A stretch of 15,056 bases of DNA from Coriobacteriales bacterium (GTDB taxonomy: Bacteria; Actinomycetota; Coriobacteriia; Coriobacteriales; UBA8131): NCBI GenBank assembly GCA_031274985.1, contig JAISPK010000066.1, forward strand, positions 1 through 15,056. Direction: 5' to 3'. The stretch's first letter is position 1, and each line of letters opens with the position of its first letter. Below are positions 1-6,591 of the stretch, one piece after another. The notes under the pieces were generated by a model. That model did not search any database. It saw only the letters and a list, made by a program, of their open reading frames with translations, and was not told where the DNA came from. A program made the position numbers and the translations under genes.

Positions 1-2
1 CG

Positions 3-202
3 TCACCCTGAGCTTAGCAGCGGTGGTGTAGGGGATTACGCCACCAAGCTCAAAGTGAGGGGGATAAAATGGGTTGTCAAGTTTCAAAAAGTGCTGTTCT
101 ATCAAAAATTTTCTCCCACCTTCACCCTGAGCTTAGCAGCGGTGGTGTAGGGGATTGCGCCACCAAGCTCAAAGTGAGGGGGATAAAATGAGTTGTCAAG
201 TT
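3..202. repeat. 81-bp direct repeat, two copies
   Basis: Two 81-bp copies lie at 3-83 and 122-202 and differ at two positions. They are separated by 38 bp of unrelated sequence. Each copy can fold: a 12-bp arm (CACCCTGAGCTT) pairs with AAGCTCAAAGTG apart from two mismatches, and inside it GGTGG pairs with CCACC. The right copy runs two bases into the stop codon of the membrane protein that ends at 201. The element resembles the TCATCCTGAGC-type intergenic repeats found near 4920 and 5285, but it is not identical to them. Confidence 0.9.
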
Positions 203-782
203 ACCAGACCGGCTCCTTTGGCATGGCTTCCGTGTCCGAGTTTTTTCTGCTCTTGAAGGCAACGGCAAAGTAGATGATGCCCGCAGCAAGGAAGAACCCG
301 TTTAACAGGGACCACTTGTCAAAGAGCACCATTACCTTACTGGTGTCTTCAACCATCACAAAGAGGATGATCCCGGCAATTCCCAGAGCAATTGCTGCGC
401 CCAGCCATGCAGCTGCAGAATGCGTCTGCCCGTGCACCTGCCCGTGCGCACCTTCTTCTGCGGGCTGTACCTTGATCTCGTTTTGCCTGCGCCTCTTTTG
501 AAGCAGAGCGTGCAAGGCAGCAACACTCGCAAGGAGGATGCCCATGATGCTCAAGATCATGTTTGAAAGCGCCCAGGCCGGCTCTTCTGATGCGGCGAAC
601 AGAGGAGTTGCAGAGAGGTCATCCTGCCCTTCAGGAATACCTGGTTCGGCGGTCTGTTGCAGTCCAAAGGCTGGATTGATGTTGGTGTAAGCGATAAGCG
701 GAATAAAACTGAGCAGCATCAGTACCACCAGGATCAACCTGACTATTTTGCCCTCTTTGGTTTTTGCAAAGTTCCGCTTCAT
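201..782 (-). CDS. Four-helix membrane protein of unknown function
   Basis: This is a 193-residue protein. Hydrophobic segments lie at about 13-33, 70-94, 124-144 and 157-177. RRR at 97-99 after helix 2 and KSRK after helix 4 place the helix 2-3 loop and the C-terminus in the cytoplasm. That loop carries H113, H117 and H121 in an HxxxHxxxH pattern, a possible metal site. From memory, the segment from WALSNM to the end resembles the membrane module at the C-terminus of some Firmicutes and Actinobacteria surface proteins, but no function is known to me. The ATG at 782 is preferred because AGGGG lies 8 nt upstream; a GTG at 815 has no ribosome site. A DtxR-like box lies 43-61 bp upstream and a perfect palindrome about 114-133 bp upstream. 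The stop codon overlaps the 81-bp repeat. Confidence 0.75.
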   Translation of the reverse strand: MKRNFAKTKEGKIVRLILVVLMLLSFIPLIAYTNINPAFGLQQTAEPGIPEGQDDLSATPLFAASEEPAWALSNMILSIMGILLASVAALHALLQKRRRQNEIKVQPAEEGAHGQVHGQTHSAAAWLGAAIALGIAGIILFVMVEDTSKVMVLFDKWSLLNGFFLAAGIIYFAVAFKSRKNSDTEAMPKEPVW

Positions 783-824
783 TACTTCTACCCCTGCCTT
801 ATGAAAATTACTCACCAGGTAAAT

Positions 825-843
825 TAAGGTGAGTCTAGCCTAC
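825..843. promoter_or_regulatory. Candidate DtxR/IdeR-type iron box
   Basis: The plus-strand 19-mer TAAGGTGAGTCTAGCCTAC matches the DtxR/IdeR consensus TTAGGTTAGGCTAACCTAA at 14 of 19 positions by hand alignment. It sits 43-61 bp upstream of the ATG at 782, a plausible operator position for the His-loop membrane protein. No clear -35/-10 pair was recognised around it. The site and its metal control are inference. Confidence 0.4.
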
Positions 844-895
844 CAAGACAGTAGTGGCTGAGTCATCGTTCCATACCCACAAAAGCGCTCTAAAC

Positions 896-915
896 CTTTG
901 TGGAATTCCACAAAG
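896..915. promoter_or_regulatory. Perfect 20-bp palindrome, candidate operator
   Basis: CTTTGTGGAATTCCACAAAG is an exact inverted repeat with no spacer. It lies between the PucR-family regulator, which ends at 1003, and the membrane-protein gene starting at 782. The size and perfect symmetry suit a dimeric regulator, possibly the neighbouring PucR protein. It has no U-tract, so a terminator is unlikely. Confidence 0.55.
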
Positions 916-1002
916 TTAAAGAGTGCAACTGCTCCCGCCCCCAGTAAACAGGCACTCTACAAGCGTTTTTGTCTCAAGGACTACCTCAAAAGCATATTTT
1001 AA

Positions 1003-2592
1003 TCAGTCTGTGCTTTCCTTGAGCTTTTTTCTTCTCTTAATGAGTTTCCATAATTTTAACTGTATGAATAGGATATGTGCAACCATGGGATCATTTAAAT
1101 CTACACAAAGAAACTCTTCTATCTTCTGCATGCGGTATCTGAGCGTGTTTTCGTGGACATACAGAGCCTCTGCCGCCTTCTTGTATCCCTGGCATTCCAG
1201 GAAGGTCTCCAGCGTTTTGATGCCGTCAAAAGAAAAGCTGGTTTTGTTGCCGTCAAGCAGCTGGATGTCGCTCAGATCAAACTGGTTAGGGTCTATCTTG
1301 CGCAACACGTTGTACACCGAAAGGTCAGAATAGAGAAAGCAGTGGCGCCCCTTCCAGATAGAGCGCCAGACCGAAAAGGTGTCCTTGGCTTCACTAAGGC
1401 TCAGTGCAACGTCCTCAAGATCCTCGTAGAACCTGCCCATAGTCACGTAACCTTTTTCGGCGTCCTGCATGCGGTATTCCAGCTCTTCTACCAGCCTGTG
1501 TTGCCAGGTGATCAGGGTCTCGTGATCGTCTTTGAGATACAGCTCCAGCAAAATAACCGCTTCTTGCTTGGCAGTGTCCTCCACAATGTGGGTGATGGTT
1601 TTTCCGGCGCCGCTAAAACGCGGACTCTTGAGGATATCGTCGAGCTGTTGGTACACCGAGAAAGCATCGCCTGAGCGAATCATCACCACGCTGGTATAAA
1701 TGGTCTCCTGGGTGTCCCGGTATTCCCTGAACCCTTCTGCTGCTTCTTGTGTCAGGTGCCCGGTAATCAAGCTCTGAATGAACTTTCGATAGGCCTCAGT
1801 TAAATCGTCAGTCCGGGAGTCCTTGCGCTCATCAAAGGTGCTCAACAGTTGAAACAGCTTGTTGATCCCCTTGATAAAACTGCTGCTCTGCGACATGACG
1901 GTAATGTAGCCCTTTTGGCCTTTTTTTGAAAAGGGAATCGGGCAAACCGTCAGGTGATAGATGCCGCTGGTGAGTGTTTCTGTTTCCATGTTCTCGGGAA
2001 ACAGCGGAGAGTTTTTGATTGTTTCTGCCATGAGTTCTATCTCGGGATGCCCGTTGTCCATGAGCATCTTTCTGCTCTCGTCAATCACTAAAAGCGGCAC
2101 GTTGAACAGTTCGGTCAGTTTTTCTAAGAGTGGTCGGGAGCCCCAGCGCGCGGCACGATAAACCTGCCTGATAACGTCTGTCTCCAGGGGAGTAATGCCT
2201 TTTTCCGGCACGCCATGGTGCAGCCGGTAGAATCGGGAGATAACGTCAGACCAAACCAGTTGATAGGGAATCTCCAGAACCGGAAACTGGTTTTTGTTGG
2301 CAATGCGGACAATGCTCTCCGGCACCTTGCTGAGAAATCGTTCCTTCTTAATGCCCAGCCCGCTGGCTCCGGCCTTGATCAGGTTGTCGAGGAAGAGCTC
2401 CAGGAGTCGGACGTCTTCGCCAAACATATAGCCAGAAGTGAGAATCAGCTCCCCGCCTTTGAGCCATTTGTAGCTGTCCGGCGCGTCCAGGACAGAGACC
2501 GCTGTGACTTCCCGCGCTGCCCCCTCCTTGCCTGCGATTATCTTCATCCCTTTGAGGCTGGGTGTTTTTATCAGCATTTCGATAGTAATCAT
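1003..2592 (-). CDS. PucR-family transcriptional regulator
   Basis: This 529-residue protein has the PucR layout. An N-terminal PucR ligand-sensing domain covers about residues 3-120 (including LDAPDSYKWLKGGELILTSG). A long middle region follows, and a C-terminal PucR-type helix-turn-helix lies at about 461-503 (GYKKAAEALYVHENTLRYRMQKI). Family members are cytoplasmic DNA-binding regulators, often of purine, amino-acid or sugar-acid catabolism; the effector cannot be told here. The ATG at 2592 is chosen over the ATG at 2607 because GAGGTG lies 7 nt before it and the protein then opens MITIEMLI, as is usual for the family. It lies 250 bp downstream of the HemN-like gene and 220 bp upstream of the membrane-protein gene, all on the same strand. 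No obvious catabolic gene adjoins it. The highly basic tail KRRKKLKE is slightly unusual. Confidence 0.93.
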   Translation of the reverse strand: MITIEMLIKTPSLKGMKIIAGKEGAAREVTAVSVLDAPDSYKWLKGGELILTSGYMFGEDVRLLELFLDNLIKAGASGLGIKKERFLSKVPESIVRIANKNQFPVLEIPYQLVWSDVISRFYRLHHGVPEKGITPLETDVIRQVYRAARWGSRPLLEKLTELFNVPLLVIDESRKMLMDNGHPEIELMAETIKNSPLFPENMETETLTSGIYHLTVCPIPFSKKGQKGYITVMSQSSSFIKGINKLFQLLSTFDERKDSRTDDLTEAYRKFIQSLITGHLTQEAAEGFREYRDTQETIYTSVVMIRSGDAFSVYQQLDDILKSPRFSGAGKTITHIVEDTAKQEAVILLELYLKDDHETLITWQHRLVEELEYRMQDAEKGYVTMGRFYEDLEDVALSLSEAKDTFSVWRSIWKGRHCFLYSDLSVYNVLRKIDPNQFDLSDIQLLDGNKTSFSFDGIKTLETFLECQGYKKAAEALYVHENTLRYRMQKIEEFLCVDLNDPMVAHILFIQLKLWKLIKRRKKLKESTD

Positions 2593-2631
2593 CAGGGTGC
2601 ACCTCATTTCGAAAAACGCACGAGCCTTCTA

Positions 2632-2645
2632 CGCCGTAAACGGCG
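2632..2645. repeat. Small GC-rich hairpin in the pucR leader
   Basis: CGCCG and CGGCG are separated by four bases, giving a tight stem-loop 40-53 nt upstream of the PucR-family start codon. No U-tract follows on the minus strand, so it is not a simple terminator. It may be a leader structure or chance. Confidence 0.4.
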
Positions 2646-2777
2646 CACAATTATCGTTTTTGTATTTCTGGTGAATCATTCCGCCCCCCAAATCAAATTT
2701 GAGGCTTATGACACGCATGGGACACAAGATAATTATGCCTCGCGCCCGTGAAAAAGTAAATCAAATCATTGCATTTT

Positions 2778-2842
2778 GTCGCATATTTTGTCGCGCGTTT
2801 AGTCGCACGTTCGGTCGCGCGTTCGGTCGCACGTTCAGCCGC
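2778..2842. repeat. 12-bp tandem repeat directly after the HemN-like stop
   Basis: Copies begin at 2778, 2790, 2802, 2814, 2826 and 2838 (the last partial). The consensus on the plus strand is GTCGCRCGTTYR, and the 2778 copy is the most diverged. On the minus strand the array starts at the base after the HemN-like TGA. Read in that gene's frame it would encode repeats of the type R-A-T-E / R-A-T-K, with no stop until beyond the array. Confidence 0.85.
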
Positions 2843-4168
2843 TCACATACTGTGGGCAGCGAAGAACTCCCTCATCATGGCAAGCAGAAGATAGCGGCCC
2901 TTGGAGGTGAGGGTGATGCGCACATCGTCATCAACAGCAAAAGCATTGGCGGCTTTGAAAAAAGCGTACTCGGCCGGAAGCCCGGCGGCAACGCTCACAT
3001 CAAAGTCTTCTCGCCACTTTGCTTTATCAAGCTCGAGGCCAAAGAGCTGCATCATCAACCGGTAGTGCATTTTATCGGTTTTGTTGAACTGGCTTTTTTG
3101 ATTAACGCTCATGTGGCCGGCTTCGATTTGGCGAATGTATTCGTCCACACTAAAGGTGTTGGTGTAGAGATCGCCGTCCAAATACGAAAACCCGCCGATT
3201 CCTATTGCGGGAAACTCTTCGTAGTCTATGAGGTACTCATCAATCAACGTTGCGTCCAGCGCGTTAAAGGTCCAGACACTCCCCAGGGTAAACGGCGCCT
3301 CCTCCTGGTAGGTGTTGAGCTCAAAGATGTCCTCAGCGTCCTCTGGGCTCTCCGGACTCTCTGTGTTGTTTTTGAGAGGAGAACCGAGTTTAGAGGTGAG
3401 CGTCTTGCAGATGAGGTCGTAGAAGTGGGCCTCTTTGCTGTGATCGATTTTGCCCAGCGTGGCGGCCACCGACTCTTCTGCCGCCGGCGAGGTCATAAAC
3501 GGATAGAACGTGGTTTGCGTCACGCCGCTTTCGAGGATGCAGGCCAGGTCGCGAATCAAGCTGTCTTCGGTTTGGGCAGGATAGTTAAAGATCATGTCTG
3601 CGTTGAGGCTTTCAAAGCGGCCACGACAAGCTACCAGCCGTTCCAGGGTCTCCATGCCGCTACAGGAGGGCTCATTGCGCTGCAGGCTCCTGAGAAGGTT
3701 GTCGTCAAAACTCTGCACGCCTACACTGAGTCGCTGGACCCTTCCGTCCAACACGTCCAAAACGGCAGGAGTGAGGTGATTCGGATCAATCTCGCACGAA
3801 ACCTCGCACAGATCAAACAGTTCTCTTGCTCTGTCTATAGTCTGAGCGAGTTCATCTATCAAAATGGCAGGTGTGCCTCCGCTGATGTATAAACACTCGA
3901 TGTGGTAACCGAGATCTGCCACCATTTGCATTTCTTTTCGCAGGGCAGCGTAGTAGGCAGGGGCCTGCGCCTCGTCGTAAGAGCAAGGCTTAGCCGAGTA
4001 GTAGTGGCGAAGGCGCTCGCTGAAGGGGACATGAGCATAAAGCATACAGGGCTGCTCGGGGTCTTTGGCAGCAGGCAGGCTCTCGAGAGCGACGCTTGCC
4101 GGCTTAGCGTCCTGTTGGTTGGCATTGAGGGCACGTATAACGCTTGTCTGTAGCCGTTCACTGAGCAT
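2843..4168 (-). CDS. HemN-like radical-SAM-fold protein lacking the cluster cysteines
   Basis: This 441-residue protein resembles the HemN/HemW-type coproporphyrinogen oxidase-like proteins that I recall from Coriobacteriia. The following remain: the LYAHVPF strand, the GGTP motif (YISGGTPAIL), SCEIDPNHL, VQRLSVGVQSFDD, the DMIFNYPAQTEDSL segment and the C-terminal helical domain. The [4Fe-4S] motif CxxxCxxC, expected directly after VPF, instead reads S50, R54 and Y57 at exact spacing. The codons AGC, CGC and TAC are each one substitution from TGC. The frame is open throughout, so it may be a pseudoenzyme or an early-decaying gene. The ATG at 4168 has AAAGG upstream; a TTG at 4177 abuts that site and is less likely. 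It starts one base after the DedA stop, implying co-transcription. An acidic stretch (about 268-285, SPESPEDAEDIFE) is an apparent insertion. Confidence 0.85.
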   Translation of the reverse strand: MLSERLQTSVIRALNANQQDAKPASVALESLPAAKDPEQPCMLYAHVPFSERLRHYYSAKPCSYDEAQAPAYYAALRKEMQMVADLGYHIECLYISGGTPAILIDELAQTIDRARELFDLCEVSCEIDPNHLTPAVLDVLDGRVQRLSVGVQSFDDNLLRSLQRNEPSCSGMETLERLVACRGRFESLNADMIFNYPAQTEDSLIRDLACILESGVTQTTFYPFMTSPAAEESVAATLGKIDHSKEAHFYDLICKTLTSKLGSPLKNNTESPESPEDAEDIFELNTYQEEAPFTLGSVWTFNALDATLIDEYLIDYEEFPAIGIGGFSYLDGDLYTNTFSVDEYIRQIEAGHMSVNQKSQFNKTDKMHYRLMMQLFGLELDKAKWREDFDVSVAAGLPAEYAFFKAANAFAVDDDVRITLTSKGRYLLLAMMREFFAAHSM

Positions 4169-4169
4169 G

Positions 4170-4826
4170 CTATTCAACCTTTTTCTTTTTGAGGCGCGTT
4201 TTTATGGCGCCGATCAGCACGGGCAAAAAGCTGATGACCACTATGGCAAGGATAACAAATTCAAAGTTGTCCTGCACCAGGGGGATGCCACCAAAGAAAT
4301 AGCCGAGCAGCGTAAAAATCGTTACCCAGAGCGCTCCGCCGATTGCGTTGAACAGCGTAAAGCGGGCAAAGTGCATGTTGCCCACTCCGGCCAGGAAGGG
4401 CGCAAAGGTTCTAATGATGGGAAAGAAGCGCGTCACCACGATGGCAAACAAACCATATTTGTCAAAGAAAGCCTGTGTTTCTTTGATGCGCTGGGGGGTG
4501 AGGGATTTAACGCGCCCCGAATCGATGATGGCCTGTCCTATCTTGCGGCCGATCCAATAGTTGGAGGTGTTGCCCAATACGGCTGCAAGAATGAGCAGGG
4601 TGAGTACTGCGGCAAGGTTGAGCCCGCCGCCGTCGGCAGCGAAGACCCCCGCAGTAAAGAGCAGCGAGTCACCGGGGAGAAAGGGCATGATAACCAGCCC
4701 GGTTTCTACAAAGATGATGATCCAGAGCGGCGCATAAACCCAGATGGGGCCGAGCGTATTGATCCAGTCTGCGATGAACCCTCGTGGGTCTCGCAGCAAG
4801 TCAATAAAAAACTGGATTATTTCCAT
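4170..4826 (-). CDS. DedA-family (SNARE-associated/VTT) membrane protein
   Basis: This 218-residue integral membrane protein has the DedA/VTT signature. E41 and the re-entrant motif FLPGDS lie at 41-54, GNTSNYWIGRKIG at 85-97, and FFDKYG with TRFFPIIRTFAPFLAGVGNM at 120-151 includes R133 and R139. A membrane segment ends the protein near 204, before a lysine-rich tail. Family members act in the cytoplasmic membrane; some recycle undecaprenyl phosphate or move other lipids and support proton-gradient homeostasis. The substrate here is unknown. The ATG at 4826 has AAGGA about 4 nt upstream. An in-frame start at 4913 would add a tail translated from the intergenic repeat (opening MGSRLRGNDR), which is artefactual. 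Its stop lies one base before the HemN-like ATG. Confidence 0.93.
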   Translation of the reverse strand: MEIIQFFIDLLRDPRGFIADWINTLGPIWVYAPLWIIIFVETGLVIMPFLPGDSLLFTAGVFAADGGGLNLAAVLTLLILAAVLGNTSNYWIGRKIGQAIIDSGRVKSLTPQRIKETQAFFDKYGLFAIVVTRFFPIIRTFAPFLAGVGNMHFARFTLFNAIGGALWVTIFTLLGYFFGGIPLVQDNFEFVILAIVVISFLPVLIGAIKTRLKKKKVE

Positions 4827-4864
4827 GGTGTCCTTACCAGCTGGAGGCGATGGATCTTTCTCTC

Positions 4865-4970
4865 TGTCATCCTGGCCTCCCCCTCTGTCGTTCCCGCGAA
4901 GGCGGGAACCCATACTCTGTCATCCTGAGCGCTCTCTCTGTCATCCTGAGCGCAGCGAAGGATCTTTCTC
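4865..4970. repeat. Cluster of dispersed intergenic repeats
   Basis: The hairpin GTTCCCGC-gaag-GCGGGAAC lies at 4890-4909; this is a repeat type very common between bacterial genes. Next to it GTCATCCTGAGCGC occurs at 4919-4932 and 4940-4953, and a shorter GTCATCCTG at 4866. The second full copy continues into AGCGAAGGATCT, which completes the usual element. The cluster separates ffs from the DedA gene on the minus strand. Confidence 0.85.
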
Positions 4971-4995
4971 AGGCCAACTCTTTTACTTCTTAGAT

Positions 4996-5076
4996 GGCTT
5001 GGACGCTCAACAGAGACCCCTTATGGCTGCTTCCGTCAAGATCTGACCAGGTTCGGAGTGTGTTGCCGCCCAAGCC
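4996..5076 (-). ncRNA. ffs: Small bacterial signal recognition particle RNA (4.5S type)
   Basis: On the minus strand the ends GGCUUGGGCG and CGUCCAAGCC pair into a 10-bp closing stem with a single G-U. Between them lies the conserved SRP core: CCUGGUCAGAUC, a UUGA-type loop, then GACGGAAGCAGCC and AUAAGG. This is the Ffh-binding helix 8 with its symmetric internal loop. The length, about 81 nt, suits the small bacterial form without an Alu domain. The RNA joins Ffh to target membrane proteins to the translocon. A TAGGAT -10-like hexamer lies just upstream, but no convincing -35 is seen. The neighbouring tRNA-Gly is divergent. Confidence 0.92.
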
Positions 5077-5126
5077 GTGAAAAATCCTACCATATCAGAG
5101 CATCGGAAGCCTAATTGAAGACGGTT

Positions 5127-5135
5127 TGTTATACT
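5127..5135 (+). promoter_or_regulatory. Extended -10 promoter of tRNA-Gly
   Basis: TGTTATACT fits the extended -10 pattern TGnTATAAT with one mismatch. It ends 13 bp before the tRNA, so transcription would begin near 5142. No good -35 lies at the usual distance, which extended -10 promoters can do without. Confidence 0.5.
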
Positions 5136-5148
5136 TATCCGTTGTTGA

Positions 5149-5223
5149 GCGGGCGTCGCCAAGTGGTAAGGCCCAAGCTTCCCAAGCTTGTATCCGCGGG
5201 TTCGAGTCCCGTCGCCCGCTCCA
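5149..5223 (+). tRNA. tRNA-Gly (anticodon CCC)
   Basis: A full cloverleaf can be drawn. The acceptor stem pairs GCGGGCG with CGCCCGC, the D arm is GCC/GGC, and the anticodon stem CAAGC/GCTTG carries the loop TTCCCAA. The T arm GCGGG/CCCGT carries the loop TTCGAGT. The loop gives anticodon CCC, which reads GGG. The discriminator is T5220 and CCA is encoded at 5221-5223. No intron or mismatch is seen. Confidence 0.97.
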
Positions 5224-5230
5224 TTCGTCT

Positions 5231-5337
5231 GTCACTCTGAGGAGCGCAGCGACGTGGCAATCTTAAAGATCCTTCGGCTTCGCCTCAGGATGACAGGGGG
5301 AAGGCTCAGGATGACAGGGGGAAGGCTCAGGATGACA
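5231..5337. repeat. Dispersed and short tandem repeats between tRNA-Gly and the capA-like gene
   Basis: 5231-5263 is a repeat of the GAGGAGCGCAGCGACG...GGCAATCT type, common between genes in many bacteria. 5267-5295 is an inverted copy of the element that near 4940 reads TCATCCTGAGCGCAGCGAAG. It is followed by a 21-bp tandem repeat with units starting at 5284, 5305 and 5326 (CTCAGGATGACAGGGGGAAG...), the last ending at 5337. Confidence 0.85.
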
Positions 5338-5418
5338 AATCGTCCAGTTCCTTTCAGAGGGAGCTTTTTGCTTTGCTCTTTGTGTTCTGCCTGCTTTGCT
5401 CTGTGCTACCATGTTTCT

Positions 5419-6555
5419 ATGAGCGCTCGATCAAACAACAGGAAAACGTCTTTTTTGCCGGGGATTTTGCTGCTTGCCCTCTTGGCATTGCTGGCACTTG
5501 TCTTTGCTTTTCTCGCGTGCTCTGACCAGTCGGCTGCCAGAAATTGTCCGGTTCCTCCCGATTTGCAGGCAAGCTTATCTGACACAGAAGCCCCTGATAA
5601 CAATACGGCTGCCACTGCCATCAACATCGCTCTGGTTGGCGACGTAAACTTTACCGACGGCTGGGCTGTAGGAGTTGCTGACGCCAATGGCGGCCAGGTT
5701 GCCGCAGCCTTTGAGCCTGATCTCCTCGAGGCATTGACCTCAGCGGACGTCTTTTATGCAAACCACGAGTTCACGATGTCATCGCGTGGTGAGGAGCTTA
5801 ACAAGTACTACACGTTTCGCGCTGATCCGGCCCGGGTTGCTTATTGGCAGCAGCTCGGTGTTGATCTTGTAGGGCTGGGCAACAATCACGCCTATGACTA
5901 TGGCGAGGAAGCCTTCCTCGACATGCTGGATATTCTCGAAAACAAAGGAATCCCTTATGTGGGCGCCGGCAGAAATCTTGCTGAAGCCATGGCCCCTGTT
6001 TATTTTGACTTTAACGGCTACAAGGTGGCTTTTGTTGCCGCAGACCGGAGTCAGAAGGGCGACGAAGTGCGCGCTGCCGCGGCAGGAGAGAACACTCCCG
6101 GCGTGCTCTTCTGTTTTGACGATACGCTGTTTGTTCAAGCAGTTGCTACGGCAACGCAGAACGCAGACTTTGTGATTGCCATTCCCCATTGGGGCACCGA
6201 GAACACCACCGATCTTGAGCAGGAGCAGATAGATCTTGCGCATAAGCTCATCGACGCAGGAGCCGATGCCGTCGTTGGCTCACACCCCCACATTCTGCAG
6301 GGGATGGAGTATTACCGCGGCAAGCTCATAGCCTACTCGCTCGGAAACTTCTGGTTTAACGGAGCAACTACGCCAACACTCGTTCTCAGTCTTGAGATCA
6401 AAGAGGGCCTTGCGGCGTACAGAATAATTCCGGCGCTGCAAACGGAACAGCAGGTGATCACTTCGGGGGAGATATCCGCTGAGGTCATCCAGACCATGCG
6501 CCAGCTCTCACCGGGGCTTATAATCGCCGACGACGGGGGCGTCTCGATTTCCTAG
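5419..6555 (+). CDS. CapA-family (PgsA-like) membrane-anchored protein
   Basis: This 378-residue protein has an N-terminal hydrophobic segment (12-33) ending in FLAC, so C34 may be lipid-modified; Phe at -3 is atypical for a lipobox. The CapA domain (about 68-320) shows the metallophosphatase-like motifs: GDVN (74-77), NHE (115-117), GNNH (154-157), HWG (257-259), GSHPH (287-291) and SLGNF (307-311). CapA/PgsA proteins act on the outer face of the membrane in poly-gamma-glutamate capsule assembly. However, many homologues have no capB/capC partner, and none is present here, so the role is open. The ATG at 5419 has no clear ribosome site. A TTG at 5368 preceded by AGAGGGAG is in frame and is a real alternative. 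The reading frame extends back into the tRNA, which is not coding. The gene converges on the TrkA pair, 36 bp away. Confidence 0.88.
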   Translation: MSARSNNRKTSFLPGILLLALLALLALVFAFLACSDQSAARNCPVPPDLQASLSDTEAPDNNTAATAINIALVGDVNFTDGWAVGVADANGGQVAAAFEPDLLEALTSADVFYANHEFTMSSRGEELNKYYTFRADPARVAYWQQLGVDLVGLGNNHAYDYGEEAFLDMLDILENKGIPYVGAGRNLAEAMAPVYFDFNGYKVAFVAADRSQKGDEVRAAAAGENTPGVLFCFDDTLFVQAVATATQNADFVIAIPHWGTENTTDLEQEQIDLAHKLIDAGADAVVGSHPHILQGMEYYRGKLIAYSLGNFWFNGATTPTLVLSLEIKEGLAAYRIIPALQTEQQVITSGEISAEVIQTMRQLSPGLIIADDGGVSIS

Positions 6556-6591
6556 CAGGCCAACGCCAGGATGCCGTCCATACTAAGCCGC

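Noticed and set aside
2843..2845. Selenocysteine or read-through at the HemN-like TGA
   Set aside because: No SECIS-like hairpin was seen just after the TGA, and the protein already ends at the expected family length. A nonsense change or plain end is simpler.
2699..3892. 397-codon open frame on the plus strand opposite the HemN-like gene
   Set aside because: It is antisense to a gene with clear family motifs, its start lies in the intergenic repeat region, and its product shows no recognisable domain.
4065..4928. 287-codon plus-strand open frame across DedA
   Set aside because: It is antisense to DedA, and its C-terminus is a translation of the intergenic repeat.
5188..5418. N-terminal extension of the CapA-like frame back into tRNA-Gly
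   Set aside because: The extension translates tRNA and repeat sequence. A signal-anchor protein starts sensibly at 5419, or possibly at the TTG at 5368.
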